Source: Candidatus Tepidiaquacella proteinivora (lineage in GTDB: Bacteria > Bacteroidota > Ignavibacteria > Tepidaquicellales > Tepidaquicellaceae). From it: DNA of 64,000 nt. How positions within the stretch are numbered: position 1 is the first letter of the stretch; the number at the start of each line of letters is the position of its first letter. Shown one piece after another: positions 1 to 8,571 of the stretch. Below the pieces are notes generated by a model. It was not told the origin of the DNA. It did no database searches and worked only from the letters and a program-made list of their open reading frames with translations. Where the stretch lies: positions 1,125,501-1,189,500 of the forward strand of contig CP054675.1 in NCBI GenBank assembly GCA_013348845.1, read 5' to 3'. Position numbers and translations under genes: made by a program.

Positions 1-954
1 AATCTTTTTAACTGTTTCAGAATTAATCTGATTTTCTAATGCACAGGGAAGTAATATATCTACATCCTGCTCTATCCATGCATCACCGTGAAGAATTTCA
101 TAACCAAGTGCTTTTGCTTTATCTTTATTAATCCCTCCGAATTGGTCTGTAATACTTAATAACTTGGGAAAATCTATTCCGTCCTTTTTCAAGAATGTAT
201 AAGAAGTTTGGTCATCCTGGTCCCAACAAGAAACTGCAATTACTGTACCTCCAAGTTTAAGATATAATTCAATAGCATACTGGGCTACATTTCCAAAACC
301 CTGAACGCTTGCTTTTGTTTTCTTTGGATCAATTCCCAATTCTTTCAATGCTTCTCTTAATGTAAATATAACTCCGTAACCTGTCGCTTCTGTTCTACCT
401 AAAGAACCGCCCATCCCTACTGGTTTTCCGGTAATTAAACCAGGATATTTGTTACCGGTAATAATCTCATACTCATCTAACATCCATAACATATGTTGAG
501 CAGATGTCATAACATCAGGAGCAGGTACATCTCTCAACGGTCCAATATCCTTACTTAGTTGTCTTACCCAACCTCTACATATTTGTTCTTGTTCTTTCAT
601 ACTTAAGTGATGCGGATCACATATAACACCACCTTTACTTCCTCCAAGTGGTATGTCCACAACTGCTGTTTTCCAGGTCATCCACATTGCAAGGGCTCTA
701 ACAGTATCAATGGTTTCTTGGGGGTGAAATCGAATTCCACCTTTACCTGGACCTCGTGCGTCGTTGTGTTGAACACGAAATCCCCTGAATACCTTTACAG
801 TACCATCATCCATTTTTACCGGTATTGAAAAATGATACTCACGCATTGGGTTTCTTAGTAAATCTTTAGTTGCCTGATCGAGATTCAGCATTTCAGCAAC
901 ACTATCAAACTGCTTTTGAGCCATCTCGAACGCATTGAAATTTTTGCTTGCCAT
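1..954 (-). CDS. Glutamate dehydrogenase family protein, partial (C-terminus beyond window)
   Basis: An open frame runs without a stop from an ATG at 954 to the left edge, giving the first 318 residues. It belongs to the Glu/Leu/Phe/Val dehydrogenase family, which interconverts glutamate and 2-oxoglutarate plus ammonia with NAD(P). The substrate-binding segments GPGKGGIRFHP and PLGGSKGGV (catalytic lysine region) and the PAPDV aspartate are visible, followed by the Rossmann entry QGFGNV. AGAGGAT lies 6 nt before the ATG, a good Shine-Dalgarno, so the start is well supported. A second, clearly different member of the family lies at 48046. Cofactor preference cannot be read from this fragment. 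Confidence 0.93.
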   Translation of the reverse strand, partial: MASKNFNAFEMAQKQFDSVAEMLNLDQATKDLLRNPMREYHFSIPVKMDDGTVKVFRGFRVQHNDARGPGKGGIRFHPQETIDTVRALAMWMTWKTAVVDIPLGGSKGGVICDPHHLSMKEQEQICRGWVRQLSKDIGPLRDVPAPDVMTSAQHMLWMLDEYEIITGNKYPGLITGKPVGMGGSLGRTEATGYGVIFTLREALKELGIDPKKTKASVQGFGNVAQYAIELYLKLGGTVIAVSCWDQDDQTSYTFLKKDGIDFPKLLSITDQFGGINKDKAKALGYEILHGDAWIEQDVDILLPCALENQINSETVKKI

Positions 955-1130
955 GATAATATCCTCTTATTTTGAATTTATAATATTGATGATTTATTAA
1001 ACTATTTTATTTGTGGATTTTATATTATTCAAAATTACAATTAATTTAATTTCTTTACAATGAAAATCATCCCCAAAAATTACTAAGAATTGTAATTGTA
1101 ATTAGTATTAAATATAAGATTTTAAGTAAT

Positions 1131-1943
1131 TTAGGGCCTTGCCTTACTATTTGGCGTTAGTATTTCTTCAAGCTCAGAATATGGTATGATTAATTCTATA
1201 AATCCGACTGAATAAGGAGCTATTTCTAAAGGATTGTAATAGAATTTTATCCCATGTTTTGTGATAGCAAAATTATTTGTGTATTCAATTTTATTTTCAA
1301 ATAATCCAATTTTTTCGCTTAAATTATCCTCAGGTTTTAACATATAATTCTGACGAATTATTTTATCTAAAATCATATTCAATTTTTTCTCAAATCCAAT
1401 TATAAATATATCATTTAATGATAACAATTTCCCGGATTTTCTATCAAAATTAATATATTTAAATTTCGTGTTAGGATGAGCGCCACCTAAAAAATTAACA
1501 TTAGATATTGAATACGATAAAACTTTAGGTGTATAATTTTCTCTTTTCCCTCTAATTTCCATAGTCCATATTACATCTCTGCTTTTATTTTTGATTTTAT
1601 AATCTTTATACTCGTTCAAAAAACATTCACATACTTCCTCAAGCGAATTCGAATTTTTAGATTCTAAAAACTCTTGAGAAATACTAATTAATTCCTTATC
1701 GATTGTATTATTAATTTCATCCTTAAAATCCCCATCACTAATTCTTTCATATTCAAAAAGAATATATGAACAATTCTCAGAAGTTGGGCGACAATCTTTA
1801 TAACTTTTAACAAGAGATTTATTTTCAAATATCAATTCTGATTCTTCAAGCTTATTCGGGAAATCTTTTTTTAATTCTTCTTTTTTATCGCATGACAAAC
1901 AAACAAGGGAAAATAAGAGGATAAAATAAATTAGTTTTTTCAT
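1131..1943 (-). CDS. Lipoprotein with DUF3298-like C-terminal domain
   Basis: A 270-residue protein with a lipoprotein signal peptide: hydrophobic stretch at residues 3-15, lipobox ending at Cys18 followed by Asp-Lys-Lys. The second half (about 150-265) resembles the DUF3298 domain found in RsiV and PdaC-like exported proteins: GGAHPNT, a Leu-Asn-Asp-Ile segment and the closing EIAPYSVGFIELIIPYSEL stretch. It is the last gene of the run cdaA, pcm, yigZ and begins 14 nt after the yigZ stop. It probably sits on a membrane facing the periplasm. The role is unknown; in other bacteria the domain is linked to envelope or cell-wall sensing and lysozyme response, which is only a hint here. Confidence 0.72.
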   Translation of the reverse strand: MKKLIYFILLFSLVCLSCDKKEELKKDFPNKLEESELIFENKSLVKSYKDCRPTSENCSYILFEYERISDGDFKDEINNTIDKELISISQEFLESKNSNSLEEVCECFLNEYKDYKIKNKSRDVIWTMEIRGKRENYTPKVLSYSISNVNFLGGAHPNTKFKYINFDRKSGKLLSLNDIFIIGFEKKLNMILDKIIRQNYMLKPEDNLSEKIGLFENKIEYTNNFAITKHGIKFYYNPLEIAPYSVGFIELIIPYSELEEILTPNSKARP

Positions 1944-1957
1944 ATCAATATTTTTAT

Positions 1958-2563
1958 TTAAATTACAATTATCTTTATGTTATTTCGAGTTATATTTATT
2001 AATTCTTTTTTTAATTCATCAATCAAAGATAATCTTACATACAAGCTCATCTTTACAAGAAAATCTGACTTATTTTCTTTTATCCTGATCTTTTTTTTAA
2101 TTAATAAATTCATTATAGAATTCAAATAAGTATAATCAAATTCTAAATATATTTCTTTTTCAATATATTTCTCAATAATTTCACATTTTGAGAGACATAA
2201 ATCTGCAGTATCAAAATAAGCATGCTTTAATCTTCCCGTACCGAGTTTAGTTCCTCCAAAAAATCTTGTAATGATTAAAATAATATTTGTCAAACAATAT
2301 TTATCAATTGCGTTAAGGATAGGCTTACCTGAAGTACCTGATGGCTCTCCATCATCAGAAATTTTATAATATTCTTTATCAAAATATAATTTATAAGCGT
2401 AAGGATGATGATGTGCATTAAAGAATTCTTTACGGATGGATTTAATATATTTATCAGCTTCATCTTTATTCAAAACTGGGTATGCAGATGCAATAAATCT
2501 TGAGTTTAAAATTTTTTGTTCCTGTCTTTGGAACTTCGCAATTGTTTTATAACTATCAGTCAT
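1958..2563 (-). CDS. YigZ/IMPACT family (UPF0029) protein
   Basis: The protein contains the family signature: a conserved HHHPYAYK segment, then DDGEPSGTSGKPIL, then TRFFGGTKLGTGRL, in the usual order. The YigZ/IMPACT family has an N-terminal UPF0029 domain of the ribosomal S5-like fold and a small C-terminal DUF1949 region. The eukaryotic member regulates translation; the bacterial role is not settled. I chose the ATG at 2563 (MTDSYKTIA, 201 residues), which matches the usual start of the family and lies 4 nt after the pcm stop. Upstream in-frame starts at 2578 and 2599 would overlap pcm. The gene is probably cotranscribed with pcm. Confidence 0.87.
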   Translation of the reverse strand: MTDSYKTIAKFQRQEQKILNSRFIASAYPVLNKDEADKYIKSIRKEFFNAHHHPYAYKLYFDKEYYKISDDGEPSGTSGKPILNAIDKYCLTNIILIITRFFGGTKLGTGRLKHAYFDTADLCLSKCEIIEKYIEKEIYLEFDYTYLNSIMNLLIKKKIRIKENKSDFLVKMSLYVRLSLIDELKKELINITRNNIKIIVI

Positions 2564-2567
2564 AAAA

Positions 2568-3233
2568 TTATAAATCATAATCCCAACCTTCTTTACCAAT
2601 TAAAGGAACAAATACAAATTCTTTATAAGTTTTTATTTCTTTTCTGATTTTCCCGGTAGAATCGAGATATTTTTTTATTTTATACATATCCTGTGAATAT
2701 GTATCCCCGATAGGAATAACCATAATACCTTCAATCGCTAATTGATTGAATAAAGGTTCCGGAACTCTTGGACTTCCAGCTGTTACAATTATTCTATCGT
2801 AAGGAGCATTTTCTTCCCATCCAAGTGTCCCATCTCCTAATTTTAAATTAACTTTATAATCTAAAGTTTCAAGGTTCTCTTTTGCTTTTAGATACAGTGG
2901 CTCAATTCTCTCAACAGAATATACATCCGCTCCTAATTCCTTTAATATTGCACATTGATAACCGCTCCCTGTTCCTATTTCCAATACTTTATTTCCAGGG
3001 TTAACATCCAACAATTCAGTCATAAAAGCGACTGTATATGGTTGGGAAATTGTTTGGTTACATCCGATAGAAAGAGGATGATTTAAATAAGCATATTCTT
3101 TCTCTGGTTCATCAACAAAACATTCTCTTTTAACTTTACCCATTGCAGCTAAGACTCTTTCATCATTTATTCCTTCTTCCCTTAATAACTCAATCAGTTT
3201 TTGTCTTTTAAGAAAAAATAAATCCTCACTCAT
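2568..3233 (-). CDS. pcm: Protein-L-isoaspartate O-methyltransferase
   Basis: A 221-residue class I SAM-dependent methyltransferase that methylates isoaspartyl residues in damaged proteins so they can be repaired. It has the family substrate loop around GCNQTISQPYTVAFM and the SAM-binding motif I VLEIGTGSGYQCAIL, followed by the YSVERIEPL acidic loop and the APYDRIIVTAG motif. The length is typical. It lies 20 nt downstream of cdaA and is followed at once by yigZ, so the three are likely cotranscribed. Cytosolic; no signal peptide. Confidence 0.95.
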   Translation of the reverse strand: MSEDLFFLKRQKLIELLREEGINDERVLAAMGKVKRECFVDEPEKEYAYLNHPLSIGCNQTISQPYTVAFMTELLDVNPGNKVLEIGTGSGYQCAILKELGADVYSVERIEPLYLKAKENLETLDYKVNLKLGDGTLGWEENAPYDRIIVTAGSPRVPEPLFNQLAIEGIMVIPIGDTYSQDMYKIKKYLDSTGKIRKEIKTYKEFVFVPLIGKEGWDYDL

Positions 3234-3253
3234 TATAATTGTATTGGAAAATT

Positions 3254-4060
3254 TTATTTGCTTTCAATAACACTCTTAAGTGATTTAGAAAATCTTTTAA
3301 AGTTCATTGCTTCTCTTAATTTCTTTGTCAGGTCATCTTTATTAATACATAGCTCAAGCCTACCACTTTGAGCAATTGATATCTCCTGTGTTTCTTCAGA
3401 GATGATAAGAGATACAGCATCTGTCTGTTCAGTAATTCCTAAGCCAGCTCTGTGTCTGGTGCCGAGTTTTCTTCTGTTATATATTCGAGTCTCGGAAAGC
3501 GGTAATGTACACCTTGCCGCTTCTATATTATTACTACTTAAAACAATAGCGCCATCATGTAAAGGAGATTTGGGATTAAAAATTGAGATGATTAGTTCTT
3601 TGTTAATTTTTGCTAGTAAGATTTCACCTTTTTCAATAATGTTATCCAAACTTGCATTCCTTGTAATAACTAAAAGGGCACCCCAGGAATTTTTTTGTAT
3701 CTCAATACAGGCTTCGACAATTTCATTAACATTTTCAGTAATATCAAATTTAAAAAACAATCTTGCTAATCGAGTTCTCCCGAAAGTTGATAAAATTCTC
3801 CTTATTTCAGGCTGGAATAAAATTATAAATGCAATAACCCAGATTTCTGTAATTCTACTTAACAACCATCCAACAGCTTTCATATTAACCAACTGTGCAA
3901 CCAAAGAAAAACCGATAATAAGAAGTAAAGAAACAAAAATCTGAAACGCAACAGTCCCTCGCATTATCTTATACAACCTATAGAAAATATAGGTGATAAG
4001 TAATATATCAATAACATCAATAAGTTTAACAGTTAAGAAACCTATATGAAACAATTCCAT
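3254..4060 (-). CDS. cdaA: Diadenylate cyclase (c-di-AMP synthase), CdaA type
   Basis: A 268-residue membrane-bound enzyme that makes c-di-AMP from two ATP. Three hydrophobic segments occupy about residues 8-28, 38-58 and 68-84, followed by the DAC (DisA_N) domain. The catalytic motifs DGA (169-171) and RHR (202-204, within GTRHRAGLG) are intact, as is SLIISEETQEIS. The length and architecture match CdaA (formerly YbbP). The regulator gene cdaR that often follows it in Firmicutes is not present; pcm follows instead. Divergent from enolase across a 117-nt AT-rich gap that must hold both promoters. Confidence 0.95.
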   Translation of the reverse strand: MELFHIGFLTVKLIDVIDILLITYIFYRLYKIMRGTVAFQIFVSLLLIIGFSLVAQLVNMKAVGWLLSRITEIWVIAFIILFQPEIRRILSTFGRTRLARLFFKFDITENVNEIVEACIEIQKNSWGALLVITRNASLDNIIEKGEILLAKINKELIISIFNPKSPLHDGAIVLSSNNIEAARCTLPLSETRIYNRRKLGTRHRAGLGITEQTDAVSLIISEETQEISIAQSGRLELCINKDDLTKKLREAMNFKRFSKSLKSVIESK

Positions 4061-4177
4061 ATTTCAAATTAATGAAATTACAAGAGTAAAGAAATGAAAT
4101 TCAAAATTAACTTCATATAATATTCAAACTTTATTAATTATATTTAATAAACTATTTCAAAAACAAAATACCATACT

Positions 4178-5461
4178 ATGAAAATAAAAAAAATAGATGC
4201 TATAGAAGTTTTAGACTCAAGAGGAAATCCAACTATTGAAGTTGGTGTTATGCTTGAAAATGGTGTTGCTGCAAGTGCATTGATACCATCGGGAGCATCG
4301 ACAGGTGAAAAAGAAGCAACGGAATTAAGAGATGGTGATAAAAAAAGATATTTAGGAAAAGGTGTATTAAAAGCTGTTAATAATGTTATAAATATAATTG
4401 CCCCGGCTTTAATAGGACAATATTGTGCTGATCAAAGAGAAATAGATAGAATAATGATAGAACTTGACGGAACACCTAATAAGAGCAAGTTAGGGGCAAA
4501 TGCAATTCTTGGTGTTTCGATTGCCGTCGCAAAAGCAGCTGCATCATCTTATGGTATTGCTTTATTTAAATATCTTGGTGGAGTAAATGCATCGGTTTTA
4601 CCTGTCCCCTGTTTAAATATTATTAATGGTGGTAAACATGCCGATAATAATGTTGATTTTCAGGAATTTATGATTGCTCCACATAACGCGCCAAGTTTTT
4701 CAGAAGCAATAAGAATGGGAATAGAAACATTTCAAAATTTGAAGAAAGTATTAAATGAAAAAGGTTATAGTACAGCAGTTGGTGATGAAGGAGGATTTGC
4801 TCCAAATTTAAAATCAAATGAAGAAGCAATAGAAATAATCCTGAAAGCAATTGAAAAAGCAGGATATATACCCGGTGACGATATATCTATATGTTTAGAC
4901 CCTGCAGCAAGTGAAATGTGGGATAATGGTGAATATTTATTTTTCAAATCAGACAAATCAAAAAAATCTTCCGAAGATATGGTAGAACACTGGATAAAGT
5001 GGGTAGAAAAATATCCAATAATTTCAATTGAAGATGGGATGGCAGAAAATGATTGGAATGGATGGAAAATACTAACAAAAGAATTAGGAAATAAAATAGA
5101 ATTGGTAGGCGATGATATCTTTTGTACTAATCCAGCAATTTTACAAAAAGGAATTAATGAAGGAATCGCAAATTCCATTTTGATAAAGCTTAATCAGATT
5201 GGTACAGTAACTGAAACTCTTGATACAATAGAATTAGCTTATAGAAATAATTATAATACTTTTGTATCCCATAGGTCGGGAGAGACTGAAGACACAACCA
5301 TTGCAGATTTAGCAGTTGCTGTAAACAGTGGTAAAATTAAAACAGGCTCAGGCTGTCGTTCAGAGCGTATAGCTAAATTTAACAGATTACTAAGAATCCA
5401 GAAACAACTTGATAAACAGGCAAAATTTGCAGGTATTAAAGCTTTTAAAAATAGAAAATAA
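4178..5461 (+). CDS. eno: Enolase
   Basis: A 427-residue phosphopyruvate hydratase converting 2-phosphoglycerate to phosphoenolpyruvate in glycolysis and gluconeogenesis. The sequence covers the full family: DSRGNPT at the N-terminus, GASTGEKEA loop, the metal-ligand segments SIEDGM and GDDIFCTNP, the lysine in ILIKLNQIG and the signature [17 protein letters not shown]. No Shine-Dalgarno is evident before the ATG. It stands alone at the head of a short plus-strand group and is followed after 97 nt by an unrelated membrane protein. Confidence 0.98.
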   Translation: MKIKKIDAIEVLDSRGNPTIEVGVMLENGVAASALIPSGASTGEKEATELRDGDKKRYLGKGVLKAVNNVINIIAPALIGQYCADQREIDRIMIELDGTPNKSKLGANAILGVSIAVAKAAASSYGIALFKYLGGVNASVLPVPCLNIINGGKHADNNVDFQEFMIAPHNAPSFSEAIRMGIETFQNLKKVLNEKGYSTAVGDEGGFAPNLKSNEEAIEIILKAIEKAGYIPGDDISICLDPAASEMWDNGEYLFFKSDKSKKSSEDMVEHWIKWVEKYPIISIEDGMAENDWNGWKILTKELGNKIELVGDDIFCTNPAILQKGINEGIANSILIKLNQIGTVTETLDTIELAYRNNYNTFVSHRSGETEDTTIADLAVAVNSGKIKTGSGCRSERIAKFNRLLRIQKQLDKQAKFAGIKAFKNRK

Positions 5462-5558
5462 AGAATTAATAATGTAAGCAAATAAGGATAATATTTTGTT
5501 CTTGATAATGAAACAGTATTATAATATTTTAAAACTTTAAAAAATAGGAGGAAAAATT

Positions 5559-6176
5559 ATGAATGAACTAAAACCATCTGATTTAACCGTTGGGGGCATT
5601 ATTAATAATGCTTTCAAAATTGCCTTAGAAAATCTTGGTGCGATCATCGGGGCATCATTTCTATGGATAATTACTATATGGATACCGTATATAAATATCG
5701 GAACAACTATAGGATTATATGGAATAATTGTAATGTTAAGTAAAGGGGAAAAGCCTAATGCCACTGAGATTTTTAACAGTAAATACAGAAAATTTATGGG
5801 TGAATTCTTTTTACTGTTAGCATTTTCTTTTTTAGGGATATTATTTGGGATGTATCTATTTATTATCCCCGGAATTGTTCTCACATTAGCATGGAGTCAG
5901 GCATTTTATTTATTAATAGATAAGGAAATTAACCCAATGGATACACTTAAAATCAGTAACCAAATTACCTATGGGAAAAAATGGACAATATTCGGGGGAA
6001 TGTTTTTACTTCTTCTAATTCTATATATACCTCTTTTAGTGATATTCTGGATATTAGCAAAGGTTAGTGGTTTATTAGCTATTTTAATTCTTATTTTGGG
6101 ATATATTTTTATTGCTTGTATAATTTTTGGAGCTGATGCATACATTTATAAAGAACTATCAAAAAGATTAGAATAA
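5559..6176 (+). CDS. Hypothetical multi-spanning membrane protein
   Basis: A 205-residue integral membrane protein that I cannot assign firmly. The start has a strong Shine-Dalgarno (TAGGAGGAAAAATT before ATG). The N-terminus is amphipathic with GGIINNAFKIALENLGAI, then about five to six hydrophobic segments follow. This layout resembles the DUF975/glycerophosphodiesterase-membrane-domain group of small membrane proteins, whose function is unknown. It ends just before a strong terminator at 6195, so enolase and this gene may form one unit. No catalytic motif is visible. Confidence 0.6.
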   Translation: MNELKPSDLTVGGIINNAFKIALENLGAIIGASFLWIITIWIPYINIGTTIGLYGIIVMLSKGEKPNATEIFNSKYRKFMGEFFLLLAFSFLGILFGMYLFIIPGIVLTLAWSQAFYLLIDKEINPMDTLKISNQITYGKKWTIFGGMFLLLLILYIPLLVIFWILAKVSGLLAILILILGYIFIACIIFGADAYIYKELSKRLE

Positions 6177-6194
6177 TTTTTTTATTTAAATTTT

Positions 6195-6235
6195 AAAAGC
6201 ACAAATTACCTGTTGGTAATTTGTGCTTTTTATTT
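6195..6235 (+). terminator. Rho-independent terminator
   Basis: A perfect 16-bp inverted repeat (6195-6210 and 6215-6230) around a TGTT loop, with A and T runs at its ends. It follows the stop of the membrane protein gene by 18 nt and precedes scpA. The A-rich left arm means it could also work on the other strand. Confidence 0.92.
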
Positions 6236-6321
6236 TGCTAATTATTTTAGTAATTACAGATTATTATATTCATTTAATTTAAGACTGTAAATAGATATAT
6301 TTAATTTTTTTAAAATATTTT

Positions 6322-7101
6322 TTGGATAACAATAAAGACATAAAACAATATATCCCGCGAGGAAAGGAGTATTGGGCACAATTACCTGAATTTGAAGGAC
6401 CACTTGATATTCTTTTACATTTTGTTAAAGAAGACGAAATTGATATTTATAACATTCCTATTTCAAAGATAATAAAAGATTTTATGGGATATATAGAATA
6501 TATGCAATCGCTTGATATAGAAATTGCCGGTGAATTTTTACTAATGGCTACAGAGTTAATGAAAATCAAAGCGAAAATGTTAATTCCATTAATTGAAGGA
6601 GAAGAAGAAGTTATAGAAGAAGATCCGCGAATGGTACTGGTCAGAAAATTACTTGAATATAAAAGGTTTAAAGAAGCAAGCGAAAATTTCTCAAAGCTTG
6701 AAGAAGAAGCGAGAAAAAGATTTTTCAGAGGTTTTTTTGAATATGATTGTTCTGAATCTGAAACCGATAATGAAAAATTAAATATAAAAAACCTGACCAT
6801 ATTTAATTTAGTAAAAGGATACCGGGATGCTTTAGTAAATATTAAAAAAGAAATAATTCATCCTATTGAACCTTTAGCGGTAACAGCTGAAGAGCAAAAA
6901 AACTATGTAATAAAAATATTATTTGAAAACATAGAAATCAGTTTTAATCAAATAGCAGAGGATTTAAAAGACAAATTAAAAATTGTATGTACTTTCATTG
7001 CTATATTACAACTTGCTCTTGACGGATTTTTAAAGATTAAATTAGAAAATGATGATATAAATAATTTTCATATATACAAAACAAATCCGACCACAAATTG
7101 A
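6322..7101 (+). CDS. scpA: Segregation and condensation protein A
   Basis: A 259-residue kleisin subunit of the SMC-ScpAB complex that compacts and segregates the chromosome. The N-terminal kleisin motif FEGPLDILLHFVKEDEIDI and the C-terminal winged-helix part (about residues 190-250) are present. The start is TTG: an in-frame stop lies at 6292-6294 and no ATG occurs between it and the conserved N-terminus. No clear Shine-Dalgarno is seen. It is the first gene of the plus-strand run that continues through PAP2 and overlaps scpB. Confidence 0.94.
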   Translation: MDNNKDIKQYIPRGKEYWAQLPEFEGPLDILLHFVKEDEIDIYNIPISKIIKDFMGYIEYMQSLDIEIAGEFLLMATELMKIKAKMLIPLIEGEEEVIEEDPRMVLVRKLLEYKRFKEASENFSKLEEEARKRFFRGFFEYDCSESETDNEKLNIKNLTIFNLVKGYRDALVNIKKEIIHPIEPLAVTAEEQKNYVIKILFENIEISFNQIAEDLKDKLKIVCTFIAILQLALDGFLKIKLENDDINNFHIYKTNPTTN

Positions 7102-7817
7102 ACGAGAAAAACCTAAGAAATATAATAGAAGCACTTATTTTTGCATCAGAAGAAGAACTTAGTTCAGAGCAGATAAAAAATCTTTTATACAATTGCAACA
7201 TTTCTGTTTCGACAAAAGAAATTGAAGATTGCATACATAATATTAATGAAGAATATAAAAATAAATCCAATGCTTTTGAAATAATTAAAATTGCAGGTGG
7301 TTATCAATTTGCCACAAGAAAAGAATATTCAGATTTTATTTCTAAAATGAGGATAGAATCTCAACGAAAAAAACTATCTCAATCAGCACTTGAAACTCTT
7401 GCTATCATAGCATATAAGCAACCAATAACAAGAAGTGAAATTGAATTTATAAGAGGTGTAAATGTTGATTACATAGTGAATTCTTTATTGGAGAAAGACC
7501 TGATAATGATTAAAGGCAGAGCAAATTCACCAGGCAGACCAATAATATACGGAACTACCGACAATTTTCTCAAAATACTTGGTTTAAACTCTCTTGAGGA
7601 TTTACCAAAGTTGAAAGAGATAAATGAAATATTGAAAAACGAAAAAATTGAAGGAATTAAAGAGGAAGATATTGAATTATTCAATTCATTGAATAATGTT
7701 CATAGCAAGGAAGAAAAGCCAAATGGGCTTTTTAACAATACACAGGTAAATAATACGGAAAACAGTAATACGACTTCTAATATACCTACCAAAGATGATT
7801 CAAATGAAGAACTTTAG
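7098..7817 (+). CDS. scpB: Segregation and condensation protein B
   Basis: A 239-residue partner of ScpA in the SMC complex. Two winged-helix domains are evident; the best-conserved part is LAIIAYKQPITRSEIEFIRGV followed by LIMIKGRANSPGRPIIYGTT. The gene starts with TTG inside the scpA stop region (TTGA overlap at 7098-7101), so translation is probably coupled. The last 40 or so residues form an Asn/Ser/Thr-rich tail typical of disordered extensions and not needed for the fold. Confidence 0.94.
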   Translation: MNEKNLRNIIEALIFASEEELSSEQIKNLLYNCNISVSTKEIEDCIHNINEEYKNKSNAFEIIKIAGGYQFATRKEYSDFISKMRIESQRKKLSQSALETLAIIAYKQPITRSEIEFIRGVNVDYIVNSLLEKDLIMIKGRANSPGRPIIYGTTDNFLKILGLNSLEDLPKLKEINEILKNEKIEGIKEEDIELFNSLNNVHSKEEKPNGLFNNTQVNNTENSNTTSNIPTKDDSNEEL

Positions 7818-8571
7818 TGAACAAGAATATATACGGATTAACAAATTTATTGCTACCAATACCAAATTATCAAGAAGAAAAGTTGATGAATATATTTTAC
7901 AAGGAAGAGTTACAATTAATAACATTACAATTACAGATACAGGATTTAAAATTAATCCCCTGAAAGATAAAATCAGATTAGATGGTGAATTAATCAGGCA
8001 GTCAAAGAGAAAGGTTTATATATTACTCAATAAACCACAGAAAACAATAACAACTGTATCAGATGAAAAAGGCAGAACTACTGTTGTAGATTTAATTAAA
8101 ACAAAGGAAAAAATATTCCCAATTGGAAGATTAGATTACGATACTTCCGGGTTACTTATATTAACCAATGATGGTGAATTTGCAAATAGAATGATGCATC
8201 CTACTTACAAAATTCAAAAGACATACGAAGTTAAATTATCCAAACCATTAGAAGAAAAACATAAAAATTATTTAATAAAAGGTATCATATTAAATGGGAG
8301 AAAAACTTTACCCTGTAAGATTGAGTATTTCTCAAAAGATGACAAAAGAAAAATAAAAATAACAATATCAGAAGGGAAAAATAGGCAGGTAAAACGAATG
8401 TTTGAAAAATTTGGGTATAAAATTTTTAAATTACATCGTTCAAAATATGGAAACTTATCATTAGGAAAACTCAATCCGGGGGAATGGCGTTATCTCACAC
8501 AAAAAGAAGTTTTAAAATTACAATCATTAACATTAACAAATAATAAAGAAAATGCAATCAGAACAAAATGA
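7795..8571 (+). CDS. rluB: 23S rRNA pseudouridine synthase, RluB/RsuA family
   Basis: The 258-residue protein has an N-terminal S4 RNA-binding domain (INKFIATNTKLSRRKVDEYI) and a catalytic domain with the family motif GRLDYDTSGLLILTNDGEF, whose first aspartate is the catalytic one. RsuA/RluB enzymes isomerise specific uridines in rRNA; the scpA-scpB-rluB gene order favours RluB. The start overlaps the scpB 3' end. An in-frame ATG nine nt later (7804) is an equally plausible start. Its own 3' end overlaps lysS by 20 nt. Confidence 0.92.
   Translation: MIQMKNFSEQEYIRINKFIATNTKLSRRKVDEYILQGRVTINNITITDTGFKINPLKDKIRLDGELIRQSKRKVYILLNKPQKTITTVSDEKGRTTVVDLIKTKEKIFPIGRLDYDTSGLLILTNDGEFANRMMHPTYKIQKTYEVKLSKPLEEKHKNYLIKGIILNGRKTLPCKIEYFSKDDKRKIKITISEGKNRQVKRMFEKFGYKIFKLHRSKYGNLSLGKLNPGEWRYLTQKEVLKLQSLTLTNNKENAIRTK

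Noticed and set aside
607-828. Plus-strand frame within the left glutamate dehydrogenase
   Set aside because: Antisense to conserved coding sequence; no domain, no ribosome site.
1081-1107. Inverted repeat TACTAA/TTAGTA between the lipoprotein gene and the left gdh gene
   Set aside because: Only 6 bp with a 15-nt loop and no T-run; not convincing as a terminator or operator.
3402-3944. 180-codon plus-strand frame inside cdaA
   Set aside because: It is antisense to a gene with complete diadenylate cyclase motifs and has no recognisable domain of its own.
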